A stretch of DNA of 35,967 nt, taken from the NCBI GenBank assembly GCA_964455375.1, contig CAYVXE010000037.1, positions 1 to 35,967 on the forward strand, given 5' to 3'. How positions within the stretch are numbered: the first letter of the stretch is position 1; every line of letters begins with the position of its first letter. The notes beneath the pieces were generated by a model that had not been told where the DNA came from, ran no database searches, and saw only the letters and a list, made by a program, of their open reading frames with translations. Of this stretch, positions 8,347-16,501 are shown one piece after another. A program made the position numbers and the translations under genes. This stretch comes from CAYVXE01 sp964455375. GTDB taxonomy: Bacteria > Zhuqueibacterota > Zhuqueibacteria > Oceanimicrobiales > Oceanimicrobiaceae.

Positions 8347-10374
8347 TTAAAGAATTTCGATTCCAGCGGTTTGCGCTGCGAAGTATGACTTTTCTTCTTT
8401 GTAAATGATCCGAGATTCGCCGGTAATCGTGTTTGATCTTAGGAACAATATCCTTCCATCGAAAATGAAATCTGCAAAAGAGTATCGCCTCTCCGGCAAG
8501 TTTTGGCGATTGAAATAGATGTCTGTATACGCGTAACCATCCTGCTGAATTGTAACACGTAACGCGGTTACCTCCTCCGGAGTGTGCAGACCGGCATCGC
8601 TTTGCACGTGCAACTGTTCAATGTGAATTTCAGGCCGGCAGGATTTGTAAGGAAACAAAATTGAGTGGAAGAGCACTCGATGTCCGGTATATTTTGTTTT
8701 CAGGATTGGCGCCTGAAGTTTTTTACCATACACAGGTGAAATATAGCCGGAATCAATTGTATAGGTAAGAGAGGAATTTGAGGATTGGGTAATTATCAGA
8801 TGAGGCGCATGCACAGAAACAGACGATCCCGTTTCGGTCAAATTTACTTTTCCATGGGCTTCATTGGACAGATGAAAACGCAATTCATACTCATGACTCC
8901 GGTCAGAATAGAGCAGGTCGGAAATGATCCAGTAATCGAGACAAGCAAAAAAGATTTGTCGTTCATGTGTAGCACTGTATTCATGACTGCGGGCTACACC
9001 ATGTAACAGGTCGGCGTTTTCTTTGTGAATGAACTGTTTTAATTCATACTCTGGTTCGGGACCGGCGATCTTAAACTTCCCCTTTCTCGCATTGTACGTA
9101 TAACGGATTTGATTTTTCCCATCCACAAGGACCGTATTGTGGCTGCCGGTGCCCCGAAAATGGACACGCCAGTTAATATCATCTGTCTCGTTGTACGTGT
9201 AGCGTCCCGGATCGACGATGAGCGATCTCCCGAACGCAGCCATTTCCATATTGAGTAAATCAAAATGGCCGTGATTCCCACGTCCTAATGGCCCGCAATC
9301 AAACACCAGATAGCGCTCGTCTGCAAACGAATTGCCACGTTCACCCCAGCCGCTGCGCAGAACGTAATAACCACTTTCATGAAATCCACGGGAGCGGTAG
9401 TGAGGTCTGATTCCAAGTTTACCTCTGCTCGCCACATACAACAATTCCGGATCACCGTACAGTTCATAACCCAGATGCAACAAATCTAAGAAACACCCGG
9501 AATCTCCGTCACTGAGCGCAGGAATATATCCATCCGGCTTGTGAATATATTTGGCAAATTCAAGAGCTTGACGTATGCGGTTATCTGCCTCGCAGTCAAA
9601 AGGGATTTGGTTCACTTTTGCCAGCTTGCGGATCCCAAGTAAATTTTTCAGTACAATATGATGGTAATCTGTGGAAAGCTCACAATGTACGCCGTCTTCC
9701 AACAGATCGTCTTTAATATTTTTTGTAATTTCTGCCAGAGAGAAATCCAGCCAACGTTTAGAATCTTTCATTTCGGGAAAGACGACTGCACCAAGAAAGA
9801 TAGCATACAATTCCAACGTGCGGTGGTTACGGGAAGGCGTCAGATTCCGGCACAAATAGTCTATCTGTTCATGCAACGAACGCAAAAACTTTCGGTAAAT
9901 TTGCGGCGAAATTTCTGCTGTCTGTCCCTCGGTGACAAAATAATAATGCGCAAAAATCCAGTTCTGGATGCGGCGGCCGGTAACGTCGGTGGCAATAAAA
10001 CCCGGTTCGACGGAATCGATCCAACGCTCTGTCAATTCAACCCATTTATGAACATATTTCGTATTTCGGGTTTCGGTATAAAGTTTGCCTAAACCAACGG
10101 CATAGTAGAATTTATGCAGCATGATGAGCCATTCGATATCATCGCTTGGATTCTTATGCCAGTCGAACTTTTCAGGGAGCTTGAAAGTCTCGTTGTTGAA
10201 CGTAAAAACATTCTCTGAAATCGCTTCGATTTTTTCTCTCCGTGTTTCTTCCTCGTCTGCCACGGGAAAATAGACCACAGACTTTCGGAAGCGGAAATAA
10301 TCATAGAGGTCTTCATCGCTGAAGCCAGCGATTTCCGTTTGCAAAAACATCTTATTTTCGTTCAATTGAATCAT
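8347..10374 (-). CDS. Heparinase II/III family protein (polysaccharide lyase-like)
   Basis: The 675-residue protein has an alpha-helical N-terminal toroid region (about residues 60-330, including the ...LTPSRNHRTLELYA segment) and a beta-sandwich heparinase II/III domain (about 350-630) marked by GNHGHFDLLNMEMAAFGRSL and DPGRYTYNE followed by HFRGTGSHNTV. His and Tyr residues in these segments are typical of the lyase active site. No signal peptide is visible, which is unusual for a degradative lyase and suggests it acts in the cytoplasm or is exported in another way. Family members embedded in polysaccharide-synthesis operons may trim or edit the product. The start lies 2 nt after the upstream glycosyltransferase's stop, so translation is likely coupled. 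Confidence 0.83.
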   Translation of the reverse strand: MIQLNENKMFLQTEIAGFSDEDLYDYFRFRKSVVYFPVADEEETRREKIEAISENVFTFNNETFKLPEKFDWHKNPSDDIEWLIMLHKFYYAVGLGKLYTETRNTKYVHKWVELTERWIDSVEPGFIATDVTGRRIQNWIFAHYYFVTEGQTAEISPQIYRKFLRSLHEQIDYLCRNLTPSRNHRTLELYAIFLGAVVFPEMKDSKRWLDFSLAEITKNIKDDLLEDGVHCELSTDYHHIVLKNLLGIRKLAKVNQIPFDCEADNRIRQALEFAKYIHKPDGYIPALSDGDSGCFLDLLHLGYELYGDPELLYVASRGKLGIRPHYRSRGFHESGYYVLRSGWGERGNSFADERYLVFDCGPLGRGNHGHFDLLNMEMAAFGRSLIVDPGRYTYNETDDINWRVHFRGTGSHNTVLVDGKNQIRYTYNARKGKFKIAGPEPEYELKQFIHKENADLLHGVARSHEYSATHERQIFFACLDYWIISDLLYSDRSHEYELRFHLSNEAHGKVNLTETGSSVSVHAPHLIITQSSNSSLTYTIDSGYISPVYGKKLQAPILKTKYTGHRVLFHSILFPYKSCRPEIHIEQLHVQSDAGLHTPEEVTALRVTIQQDGYAYTDIYFNRQNLPERRYSFADFIFDGRILFLRSNTITGESRIIYKEEKSYFAAQTAGIEIL

Positions 10375-10376
10375 GG

Positions 10377-11780
10377 CTAATGATGCATTGTATTGAGAAA
10401 AAGGTTTCTAATTTTAATCGTGTTCTTTCGGGAATCGAAGATACGGCAAATCTTTTCACGTGCAGCATTTCCAAGCTGATTGCGCAAAGCCTCATCGCGA
10501 AGCAAATTCGCAATGGCATTTGCAAGCGCCCGGGCATCTTTTTGCTCCACCAGTAAACCATCCACGCTATCGGTCACGAGTTCCGGGATACCGGAAATAT
10601 TAGTGGAAACGACCGGTAATTTATTGGCCATGGCTTCAGCAAGAACGTTGGGAATTCCATCGCGGTCACCGTTTTCAACAATTTGACACGGCAGGACGAA
10701 CAGGCTGGCTGAGCTGTAAACTTCCTGCAATTCTTCCTGAGTCAGTGCATGTTGCAGCGATATAACCTCGCTTAAATTATGATCATGAATTAGTTGTTGA
10801 ACGACCGACGTTTGCTCGCCATCCTCTCCTATGATCAGAGTACGAAAAGAAAAACCGCGCTCTATTAAGATGGCACATGCTTTAACCAGATGCTCAAATC
10901 CTTTCTTTTTCACAAACCTGCCGATAGATAAAATCAATGGCAGCTTCGATGCCGTCGCCGTTTTTGCAGGCTTAAACAGACTGGTGTTCAGACCATGATA
11001 CACCAGATGAATTGGCGTACCATTCGTTGCGATGGTTTCAAGATATGTTTTATTTGCACCGGTACAGGTGAGAGCAAATTGGGCTTTCTCTAATTTCAGG
11101 TGTAGTAAATCGCCGGGATTGAGTTTTTTCAAATAAATATCCTTTGCATGCGCAGTAAAGCTAAAAGGAATTCCGGTCAACTGACTTGCAAACATGGCAA
11201 TCGTCGTGGAGCCATGGCAAAAATGCGCATGAAAATGTCCGATGCGTTGCATTTTTAGCGCTTCAGACGCAATATAGCCGGCCTGAAGGAATTCCTTCAC
11301 AAACACTTTTTTGGGTTGAAAAAAACTGCCAGACCGGTAGCGGACGCACATGCTCAGAGCTTTCACTAAAGTTCTCACATAACGTATGGGTTTACGTTTC
11401 AGGAGCTGCGCATGACTTCTGCTGAATTTGGAAAAATTACACCTCAACCACTGATAAAATTTGTTTTTGGATAAAGAGCTAACCGCAGGCAAATATGTGA
11501 CTGGTGCTTTGATTTCTTCAACGCTTTTATGTGTTTTGCTGTCCTCCGACTTTTTCACTGAAAATATTGTTATGTCCAATCCCAAACGTTCAAGCTGGTA
11601 AATTTCATTGCTGATGAACACCTCCGACATTCTCGGATAACCCTTTACAATGTAGGCTATCTGCATCTTCTGTGATGAAAAACTTACGTTCGCATTCATC
11701 ATAGCAGATTGTTTTGCAAATCGGGATTTACCATCACAACCGGTCGCTGACGACCGCAATGTCACATTGATTTTTCTCAT
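10377..11780 (-). CDS. GT4 family glycosyltransferase (WcaL-like), second of a tandem pair
   Basis: This is a GT-B retaining glycosyltransferase. The acceptor half starts at MQIAYIVKGYPRMSEVFISNE, includes FSFTAHAKDIY and a conserved NGTPIHLVYHGLN, and the donor half has ILSIGRFVKKKGFEHL and the E-x7-E type segment ENGDRDGIPNVLAEAM. About 38 residues precede the usual family start. That N-terminal extension is kept because the ATG at 11780 overlaps the previous gene's stop as ATGA and no later ATG has a better ribosome site. It is closely similar in layout to the neighbour at 11777-13012, suggesting local duplication. The likely role is adding a hexose-type residue to the operon's lipid-linked glycan. 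Confidence 0.87.
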   Translation of the reverse strand: MRKINVTLRSSATGCDGKSRFAKQSAMMNANVSFSSQKMQIAYIVKGYPRMSEVFISNEIYQLERLGLDITIFSVKKSEDSKTHKSVEEIKAPVTYLPAVSSLSKNKFYQWLRCNFSKFSRSHAQLLKRKPIRYVRTLVKALSMCVRYRSGSFFQPKKVFVKEFLQAGYIASEALKMQRIGHFHAHFCHGSTTIAMFASQLTGIPFSFTAHAKDIYLKKLNPGDLLHLKLEKAQFALTCTGANKTYLETIATNGTPIHLVYHGLNTSLFKPAKTATASKLPLILSIGRFVKKKGFEHLVKACAILIERGFSFRTLIIGEDGEQTSVVQQLIHDHNLSEVISLQHALTQEELQEVYSSASLFVLPCQIVENGDRDGIPNVLAEAMANKLPVVSTNISGIPELVTDSVDGLLVEQKDARALANAIANLLRDEALRNQLGNAAREKICRIFDSRKNTIKIRNLFLNTMHH

Positions 11781-13012
11781 GATAGCAGCAACCCTTTCAT
11801 TACCTGGACGTTGGTCTGCAAATCAAATAATGAGCGTACGGTCTGTCGTCCGGCCCGACCCAGGCGTTCTGCGAAATCAGGATTTGATAGAACGGTCTGA
11901 ACAGCAAATGCTAACTCAGACGCATTCTTCTGCGGCACCAGCAAACCCGTGTATTCATTTTTGACCACTTCCGGAATGCCTGAAATGTCCGTAGCCACCA
12001 CAGGAATTTCCATTGCCAGAGCTTCTAAAACAACATTTGGGATACCATCCCGGTCGCCTGTTTCCGTAACACAGGATGGCATGACAAACACAGAACATTT
12101 TTTATACAATTCAATGAGTTCCTCATGCGCAAAAGAGCCGGGAAGATGTACACACTTTGTCAGATGATAGGTTTCTATTTGCTGTTGCAGGGACTCGCGT
12201 TCAGGCCCCTCACCAACAATTAAGCATGCAAAAACGTAACCCATCTCTTTTAACTTGGAACACGCTTCCAGCAGATATGAAAACCCTTTTTTCTCAACTA
12301 ATCTCCCCACTGCAAGGATGAGAGGTAAATGACGTTTCAGCCTTTTTTGTCCATTAAACTTTTTAAAATTAAGACCGTGATATAACCGATGAATGGGCGT
12401 CCCGTTTTGGGAGCACCGTTCCAAATGTTCCTTATTGAAGCAGGTACAGGTTGTCACCCATTGCGCATGGTGAATTTTTTCCCGTAGCAAGTTTTGCGGA
12501 TAACAATAAATATCTTTTGCGTGGGCAGTGAAGCTGTAAGGAATATTCAGAAGTCTAAAGACCCAGAAAGCCATCGTCGTGGGATCATGCGCGAAATGTG
12601 CGTGCACCTGATGCACCTGGTTGCGCTGAAACTTCCGGCAAAGCCAAACCCATCTGGAAAAGCTGTGGGCGAGCGTAAATGACCGTTCTTTTTTTCCGGT
12701 CATTAAAAAGCGGCGACTCACTTTAATAAACTTCAGGGGCGACTGAAGCGTGAATGTGGAAATCGCCAGCAACACTTCTGTAGCGAAACGAATGGTTATC
12801 TTTCCCGGCACAAATATCGGCTGTGTTTGTAATAATTGCACGTCGCTTTGCTGCCTTGAATCATTTTCACGTTTCAGAGCAAAAATTGAAAATGAAAGAC
12901 TCTGCCGTTGAAGCTCAAGCAACTCGTTCAAGATGAACGTCTCAGAAAGCCTCGGAAAGCCACTTAGCAGAAAAGCGATATTTTTATTAATTGTAGCTTT
13001 TAATTTCATCAT
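11777..13012 (-). CDS. GT4 family glycosyltransferase, first of a tandem pair
   Basis: The 411-residue product has the same domain plan as its downstream neighbour. It shows FLLSGFPRLSETFILNEL at the N-terminus, HAHFAHDPTTMAFW, YSFTAHAKDIY, NGTPIHRLYHGLN, LAVGRLVEKKGFSYLL and the donor-site TGDRDGIPNVVLEAL. These are hallmarks of GT4 enzymes of the colanic-acid WcaL type. GGGA lies directly upstream of the ATG, which begins 1 nt after the stop of the COG4671-type transferase. The protein probably works at the cytoplasmic face of the inner membrane on a lipid-linked oligosaccharide. Sugar specificity cannot be deduced. Confidence 0.88.
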   Translation of the reverse strand: MMKLKATINKNIAFLLSGFPRLSETFILNELLELQRQSLSFSIFALKRENDSRQQSDVQLLQTQPIFVPGKITIRFATEVLLAISTFTLQSPLKFIKVSRRFLMTGKKERSFTLAHSFSRWVWLCRKFQRNQVHQVHAHFAHDPTTMAFWVFRLLNIPYSFTAHAKDIYCYPQNLLREKIHHAQWVTTCTCFNKEHLERCSQNGTPIHRLYHGLNFKKFNGQKRLKRHLPLILAVGRLVEKKGFSYLLEACSKLKEMGYVFACLIVGEGPERESLQQQIETYHLTKCVHLPGSFAHEELIELYKKCSVFVMPSCVTETGDRDGIPNVVLEALAMEIPVVATDISGIPEVVKNEYTGLLVPQKNASELAFAVQTVLSNPDFAERLGRAGRQTVRSLFDLQTNVQVMKGLLLS

Positions 13013-13013
13013 T

Positions 13014-14201
13014 TTATCCCAATATTTCGTTTGTCAACTGTTCGATGCGAAACAAACCATTTAAATCAATTCGTTCATCTACATTTTCCGTAAGGTGTGA
13101 CTGGTTAGATGTTTCCATGATTGCCTGCAGTAATGCACTTGCATTCAATTCGTCTGGATGAATCATATTGACCAGACCGAGTTCTGCCAGGCGTTTTGTG
13201 CGAATGTACTGTTCTTTCACCGGACGTACTCTCGGAATGATCAAGGCTTTCTTCTTCGAAGACAATATCTCACACGTAGAATTGTAGCCCCCCATACTGA
13301 CAACCACATCCGCTGCCACCAACAAATCTTCAACACTATCGGAGAATTCTTTCATGCGCATAGGATGACCATTCCTGCAATCGCTTTCAAGTTCAAGACG
13401 CTTTTCCTCAGGCATTTCCGGACCGGTGAGCAATAAGCTATCCATGTGGTATTTTTCATGATCCGTCTTGACTCCCTCGACAAATGTTTTCATGATCGAG
13501 TAGCCATCGCCACCGCCGCCAACCATCACCAGGGAAAAGACATGACCGTTCAGCCCCAGTTCCGTACGTATTTCCAGACGCTTTCTTTCACTTTGGGGCC
13601 GTCCCAGGTAGCCGGTAAAAACCGCTTTTGCAGCCACGGCATCCGGCATTTCATATTCCTCAACGGTATCGAAAATGTCTTTCGCACCATAAATCCAAAC
13701 AGCGTCGTAAGAATCTTCAATAATATCAAAGTAGTGATTTCTCTTCCAGATGGGCACGGTAACGGAGGGTGCATCGAGAATATCTCTCAAACCCAGAACA
13801 ACTTTTGTCTGCAGGTTTTGTTTTAGATACTTCAACGCCGGCTCAAATTCTCTTTTGATGCCGAGAGGTTTTTTATCGACAACCACCATATCCGGACTGA
13901 AACTTTTTACTGCGGAAAGGATTAAGTCACTCCTGATATCGATTAACTCGCTTAGGCTCATGTCCCAGTACTTTGCCCGGAAACATTCGCTGCTATTTCT
14001 TGTCAAACATGGCAGTTTTATGTAATCGACTCCGTTGGGAATTCGGAGAGAATGAATCACCGGTGAACCGGTCAACAATAAGATTGAAATATTGGGAACG
14101 GTTTCTGTGAGATGATTACAGATGGCCAGGGTTCTGCGGATATTTCCCATCCCATAGGCATCATGGGAGTAAAAGAGAATCCGTTTTTTATTTTTACACA
14201 T
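13014..14201 (-). CDS. MurG/COG4671-like glycosyltransferase, first gene of the polysaccharide operon
   Basis: The 395-residue protein is a GT-B enzyme like the N-terminal half of the fusion at 1903-3894. It shows ILFYSHDAYGMGNIRRTLA near the N-terminus, a VMVGGGGDGYSI glycine-rich turn at mid-protein, and the donor-side VSMGGYNSTCEIL followed by RPVKEQYIRTKRLAELGLV. AGGA lies 8 nt before the ATG. It opens the nine-gene run, so its upstream region (14202-14400) should hold the operon promoter. It may add an early sugar to a carrier lipid; this is inferred only from position and family. It and the fusion are likely ancient paralogs inside one operon. Confidence 0.86.
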   Translation of the reverse strand: MCKNKKRILFYSHDAYGMGNIRRTLAICNHLTETVPNISILLLTGSPVIHSLRIPNGVDYIKLPCLTRNSSECFRAKYWDMSLSELIDIRSDLILSAVKSFSPDMVVVDKKPLGIKREFEPALKYLKQNLQTKVVLGLRDILDAPSVTVPIWKRNHYFDIIEDSYDAVWIYGAKDIFDTVEEYEMPDAVAAKAVFTGYLGRPQSERKRLEIRTELGLNGHVFSLVMVGGGGDGYSIMKTFVEGVKTDHEKYHMDSLLLTGPEMPEEKRLELESDCRNGHPMRMKEFSDSVEDLLVAADVVVSMGGYNSTCEILSSKKKALIIPRVRPVKEQYIRTKRLAELGLVNMIHPDELNASALLQAIMETSNQSHLTENVDERIDLNGLFRIEQLTNEILG

Positions 14202-14228
14202 GGCATTAATCCTGTATATTTATTCTTT

Positions 14229-14248
14229 CGGTTAATAATAATTTACCG
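14229..14248. promoter_or_regulatory. 20-bp dyad, possible operator of the polysaccharide operon
   Basis: CGGTTAATAATAATTTACCG is an inverted repeat with seven of the first eight outer base pairs complementary (CGGTTAAT against ATTTACCG, one mismatch). It lies 28-47 nt upstream of the first operon gene. Size and position suit a dimeric regulator. No convincing -35/-10 or -24/-12 element could be assigned around it. Confidence 0.4.
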
Positions 14249-14393
14249 ATATTTTTAGTTGAGGGATGTGAGCCTCAATCACACTTTTGTGACTGATTTT
14301 CATCCCAGCTAAGGAATTAACAAGAAGGCCGTTCGATTTAATTATCCCAGCATCATTCCAAAAGTTAAGCACGACATCCCTCACTAAAAATAT
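14249..14393. repeat. MITE-like block bounded by 20/21-bp inverted repeats
   Basis: The left arm at 14249-14269 and the right arm at 14374-14393 are reverse complements except for one extra T; the core is TTTTTAGT(T)GAGGGATGT. They enclose about 104 bp without an ORF, containing the short direct repeat ATCCCAGC (14302-14309 and 14343-14350). The block fills nearly all of the space between the TPR gene's stop and the operon leader. It could be a non-autonomous transposon remnant, or a long stem in the transcript. No clear target-site duplication was seen. Confidence 0.4.
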
Positions 14394-14400
14394 TTTTGAA

Positions 14401-15654
14401 TCAAGACGAACGTTTTACGAGGTACTGTTTTACAAGTTTTATCTCGTTCTCCGCTTTAACATTCGAAAATAGCGTTAAAGCACGTTCAAACCTTTTTTGG
14501 GCGGCACTTTTGTTGCCCTTTTTCAGATACATTTTGCCATATTCAAAATGGGCTTCTGCTTCGCACAAAGGACTGCTAAATTTCTGTGTTAATCTGATGC
14601 TGTTTCCAAAGTAAGTTTTCGCATCATCCCATTTTTCCTGTTGTGTAAAAATAATTCCCATGAACTTACATACATCTGCTTCACCTAAATGGTCATCCAG
14701 ATTTTTGTAAATCCGCATGGCCTGCCCACACATTGCCTGGGCCATTTTGATATCATCGATTTCTAAAAACAGTTCTATCCGGTTCAATTTTACTGTAGCC
14801 TGGAGCCGGACATCACCACTCTCCTTAGCTAATTGGTAACTTTTTTCGTAATGTTCCTCCGCTTCCAACCAGCGCTTTGTATCGGTGTAGGTCATTCCCA
14901 TATTATGGTAAGTCTCGGCAAGCCCGCGTGAATCACCCGTTTTTTCAAAAATCAAAATACTTTCACTATAACTCGCGAGAGCTTCTTCCCAACGACCCTG
15001 GACATTTGCAACTGCACCAAGGTTATTGCTCACCTGTGCCATCAGTTTCATTTCATTTAAGGGTTCAGCGATGGCTAACGCTTTTTGCCAGTAGGACTTT
15101 GCCTCTTCAAGGTTCCCTTGCTCGAAATAATAATATCCCAATCCACTAAAAGCATTCGCTTCAGCAGCTTCGTCCATGCAACTCTGTGCCAGATTAAGGC
15201 TTTCAGTATAGACACTCAGCGCTTCCTTGAATTGGTTTTGCATCAATTTGATATGACCAATCCAACGCAAAGCTTCAATCTTACTGTCAATAAATTCATC
15301 AGACCGGCACAGAGAAACAACGCTTTGAAAAACGGACAGAGCATCGCTCCAGGCGCCGATTTTTTCAAATGAATGCCCTTTCCAAAGTTCCAGTTGAATG
15401 GTTTGGGATTGGGAGAGCTCCGGCAAATAGTCTTCACGCAACAGGTCAACCGCCTTCTCGAAATATTCCACAATATTTTGCTGCTCTCTTTCTTTGAAGA
15501 TTTGCAAAACCATTGCTTGAACATCATCGAGAAAACTATCCATGTTTTCCAATGATCCCTTATTGGAATCCAGCCAACCTTGCAACTGTTTCCAGCACTT
15601 ATTGTCGGCAAACAACGTTTTAGGACCATGCTGTTTTTTAGATTTTCGTGTCAA
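14401..15654 (-). CDS. Tetratricopeptide repeat protein
   Basis: About eight consecutive 34-40-residue TPR units occupy residues about 60-400, recognisable by repeats such as NAFSGLGYYYFEQGNLEEAKSY, NNLGAVANVQGRWEEAL and YHNMGMTYTDTKRWLEAEEH (each shown in part only). No signal peptide, enzyme domain or membrane segment is seen, so it is probably a cytoplasmic scaffold or adaptor. The start appears to be TTG, with GGGAG about 10 nt upstream; no in-frame ATG lies nearby. It follows the ZU5-like lipoprotein gene on the same strand and could be cotranscribed with it from the sigma-54-like promoter at 16327-16342. Partner proteins cannot be deduced. Confidence 0.85.
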   Translation of the reverse strand: MTRKSKKQHGPKTLFADNKCWKQLQGWLDSNKGSLENMDSFLDDVQAMVLQIFKEREQQNIVEYFEKAVDLLREDYLPELSQSQTIQLELWKGHSFEKIGAWSDALSVFQSVVSLCRSDEFIDSKIEALRWIGHIKLMQNQFKEALSVYTESLNLAQSCMDEAAEANAFSGLGYYYFEQGNLEEAKSYWQKALAIAEPLNEMKLMAQVSNNLGAVANVQGRWEEALASYSESILIFEKTGDSRGLAETYHNMGMTYTDTKRWLEAEEHYEKSYQLAKESGDVRLQATVKLNRIELFLEIDDIKMAQAMCGQAMRIYKNLDDHLGEADVCKFMGIIFTQQEKWDDAKTYFGNSIRLTQKFSSPLCEAEAHFEYGKMYLKKGNKSAAQKRFERALTLFSNVKAENEIKLVKQYLVKRSS

Positions 15655-15708
15655 TTTAGAGTCTCTCCCATTTCCTATTTAAGCTGGCTTTTATTTAATG
15701 CCTGCATC

Positions 15709-16281
15709 TTAACCCTTTGAAATAGCGTATCTGGAGAAATGGTTTGTCGAACCGGTGACTTCGTTGGTTTCTGTATTTACCGTGCTTGGCACGGAATCCC
15801 AGGTCTGTGTGGTGGCATTCCAAAAAACGGCCTTAAATAACTCAGCATCCAAGCCGCTTTTGAAGGTATGATCGTAGTTGAGTATTACTTTCACCGGAGC
15901 CTGAAATTGAATCCCGTCCGGGCCGAACTCGAACATCAAGGTGTCAGAGACTGGCATGGAAAAGGATAATTTCACAAAATCTGTTAAAGCACCAGCAGGA
16001 ATCTCGATACGATGTGCGGCATGTATGATGACTCCACCTTCAGGACCGATAACAGCTGTGGTGACACCATTTTCTGCCGCCTCTCGTTTGCGCACCAATA
16101 AAAGAGCAGACGAGTCAGCAGGTGAAGTACCATTTGAACCCTTTCCAGATTTGAATAAGGTCTGCTGGTTCGTACCTGTAATTGACAAATCCCCCTGATT
16201 TGAGCAAGCCGAAAAACTTAAGATGCTCATATATATGAACGCAACAAATAAGATTTTCTTCATTGCAGTTAAGTTATTCAT
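15709..16281 (-). CDS. Lipoprotein with ZU5-like domain
   Basis: A lipoprotein signal (ILSFSACSNQ, lipidated Cys about residue 26) is followed by a flexible Ser/Gly stretch and a ZU5-like fold from about residue 70 to the end, with IGPEGGVI, IEIPAGALTDF and NYDHTF, and a closing HFSRYAI strand. ZU5-like modules in bacterial surface proteins are usually adhesion or interaction domains; the exact role here is unknown. ATG at 16281 is chosen over 16293 because GGAGGT at 16286-16291 lies within the longer form's coding sequence and 4 nt before this start. The upstream region carries a sigma-54-like element and two dyads, so expression is probably tightly controlled. Confidence 0.75.
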   Translation of the reverse strand: MNNLTAMKKILFVAFIYMSILSFSACSNQGDLSITGTNQQTLFKSGKGSNGTSPADSSALLLVRKREAAENGVTTAVIGPEGGVIIHAAHRIEIPAGALTDFVKLSFSMPVSDTLMFEFGPDGIQFQAPVKVILNYDHTFKSGLDAELFKAVFWNATTQTWDSVPSTVNTETNEVTGSTNHFSRYAISKG

Positions 16282-16285
16282 TTTT

Positions 16286-16291
16286 ACCTCC
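16286..16291 (-). promoter_or_regulatory. Shine-Dalgarno deciding the start of the ZU5-like lipoprotein
   Basis: GGAGGT on the minus strand lies 4 nt before the ATG at 16281 and inside the alternative longer reading, which therefore is unlikely. Confidence 0.7.
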
Positions 16292-16326
16292 ATTGTTTAT
16301 TAATTACCTTAGCTGCTTTTCTTTAT

Positions 16327-16342
16327 GTCAAAAGACATGCCA
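16327..16342 (-). promoter_or_regulatory. Sigma-54-like promoter of the ZU5-like lipoprotein gene
   Basis: On the minus strand TGGCAT-GTCTT-TTGAC matches the -24 box well (TGGCAT against TGGCAC) and has correct 5-nt spacing. The -12 box is TTGAC rather than TTGCA, so the GC dinucleotide is GA. It ends 45 nt before the start codon, close to the 51-53 nt seen at stronger sites in this window. Confidence 0.45.
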
Positions 16343-16442
16343 AAACAAAAAAGCAAACTAAGCTTATTTGATTACTCATTGTTATTTATGTGTTTATATG
16401 GCATTTTAAATTTACTGATTTTCTTGTATAAACTAAATTCAG

Positions 16443-16459
16443 GGTAACATTATGTTACC
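16443..16459. promoter_or_regulatory. 17-bp dyad, candidate activator site 1
   Basis: GGTAACATTATGTTACC is a perfect 8-bp inverted repeat around one central T. It lies about 127-143 nt upstream of the predicted start of the lipoprotein transcript, within the usual range of upstream activator sites of sigma-54 promoters, and about 40 nt past the end of the sigma-54 activator gene. A weak stem-loop terminator for that gene is an alternative reading, but there is no U-run on its strand. Confidence 0.5.
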
Positions 16460-16484
16460 TTTTCAGCTTTATCAAAGGTGTGAT

Positions 16485-16501
16485 GGTAACAAAATATTAC
16501 T
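16485..16501. promoter_or_regulatory. 17-bp dyad, candidate activator site 2
   Basis: GGTAACAAAATATTACT matches site 1 at 13 of 17 positions. Its centre is 42 bp (about four helical turns) from that of site 1. It overlaps the stop codon of the activator gene at 16500-17930. Confidence 0.42.

Noticed and set aside
9658..10092. 144-codon plus-strand reading frame
   Set aside because: It is a shadow of the heparinase-like gene without a ribosome site or recognisable motifs.
8347..10374. Polysaccharide utilisation locus centred on the heparinase-like gene
   Set aside because: No SusC/SusD pair, no signal peptide on the lyase and no sugar catabolic genes; neighbours are biosynthetic transferases.
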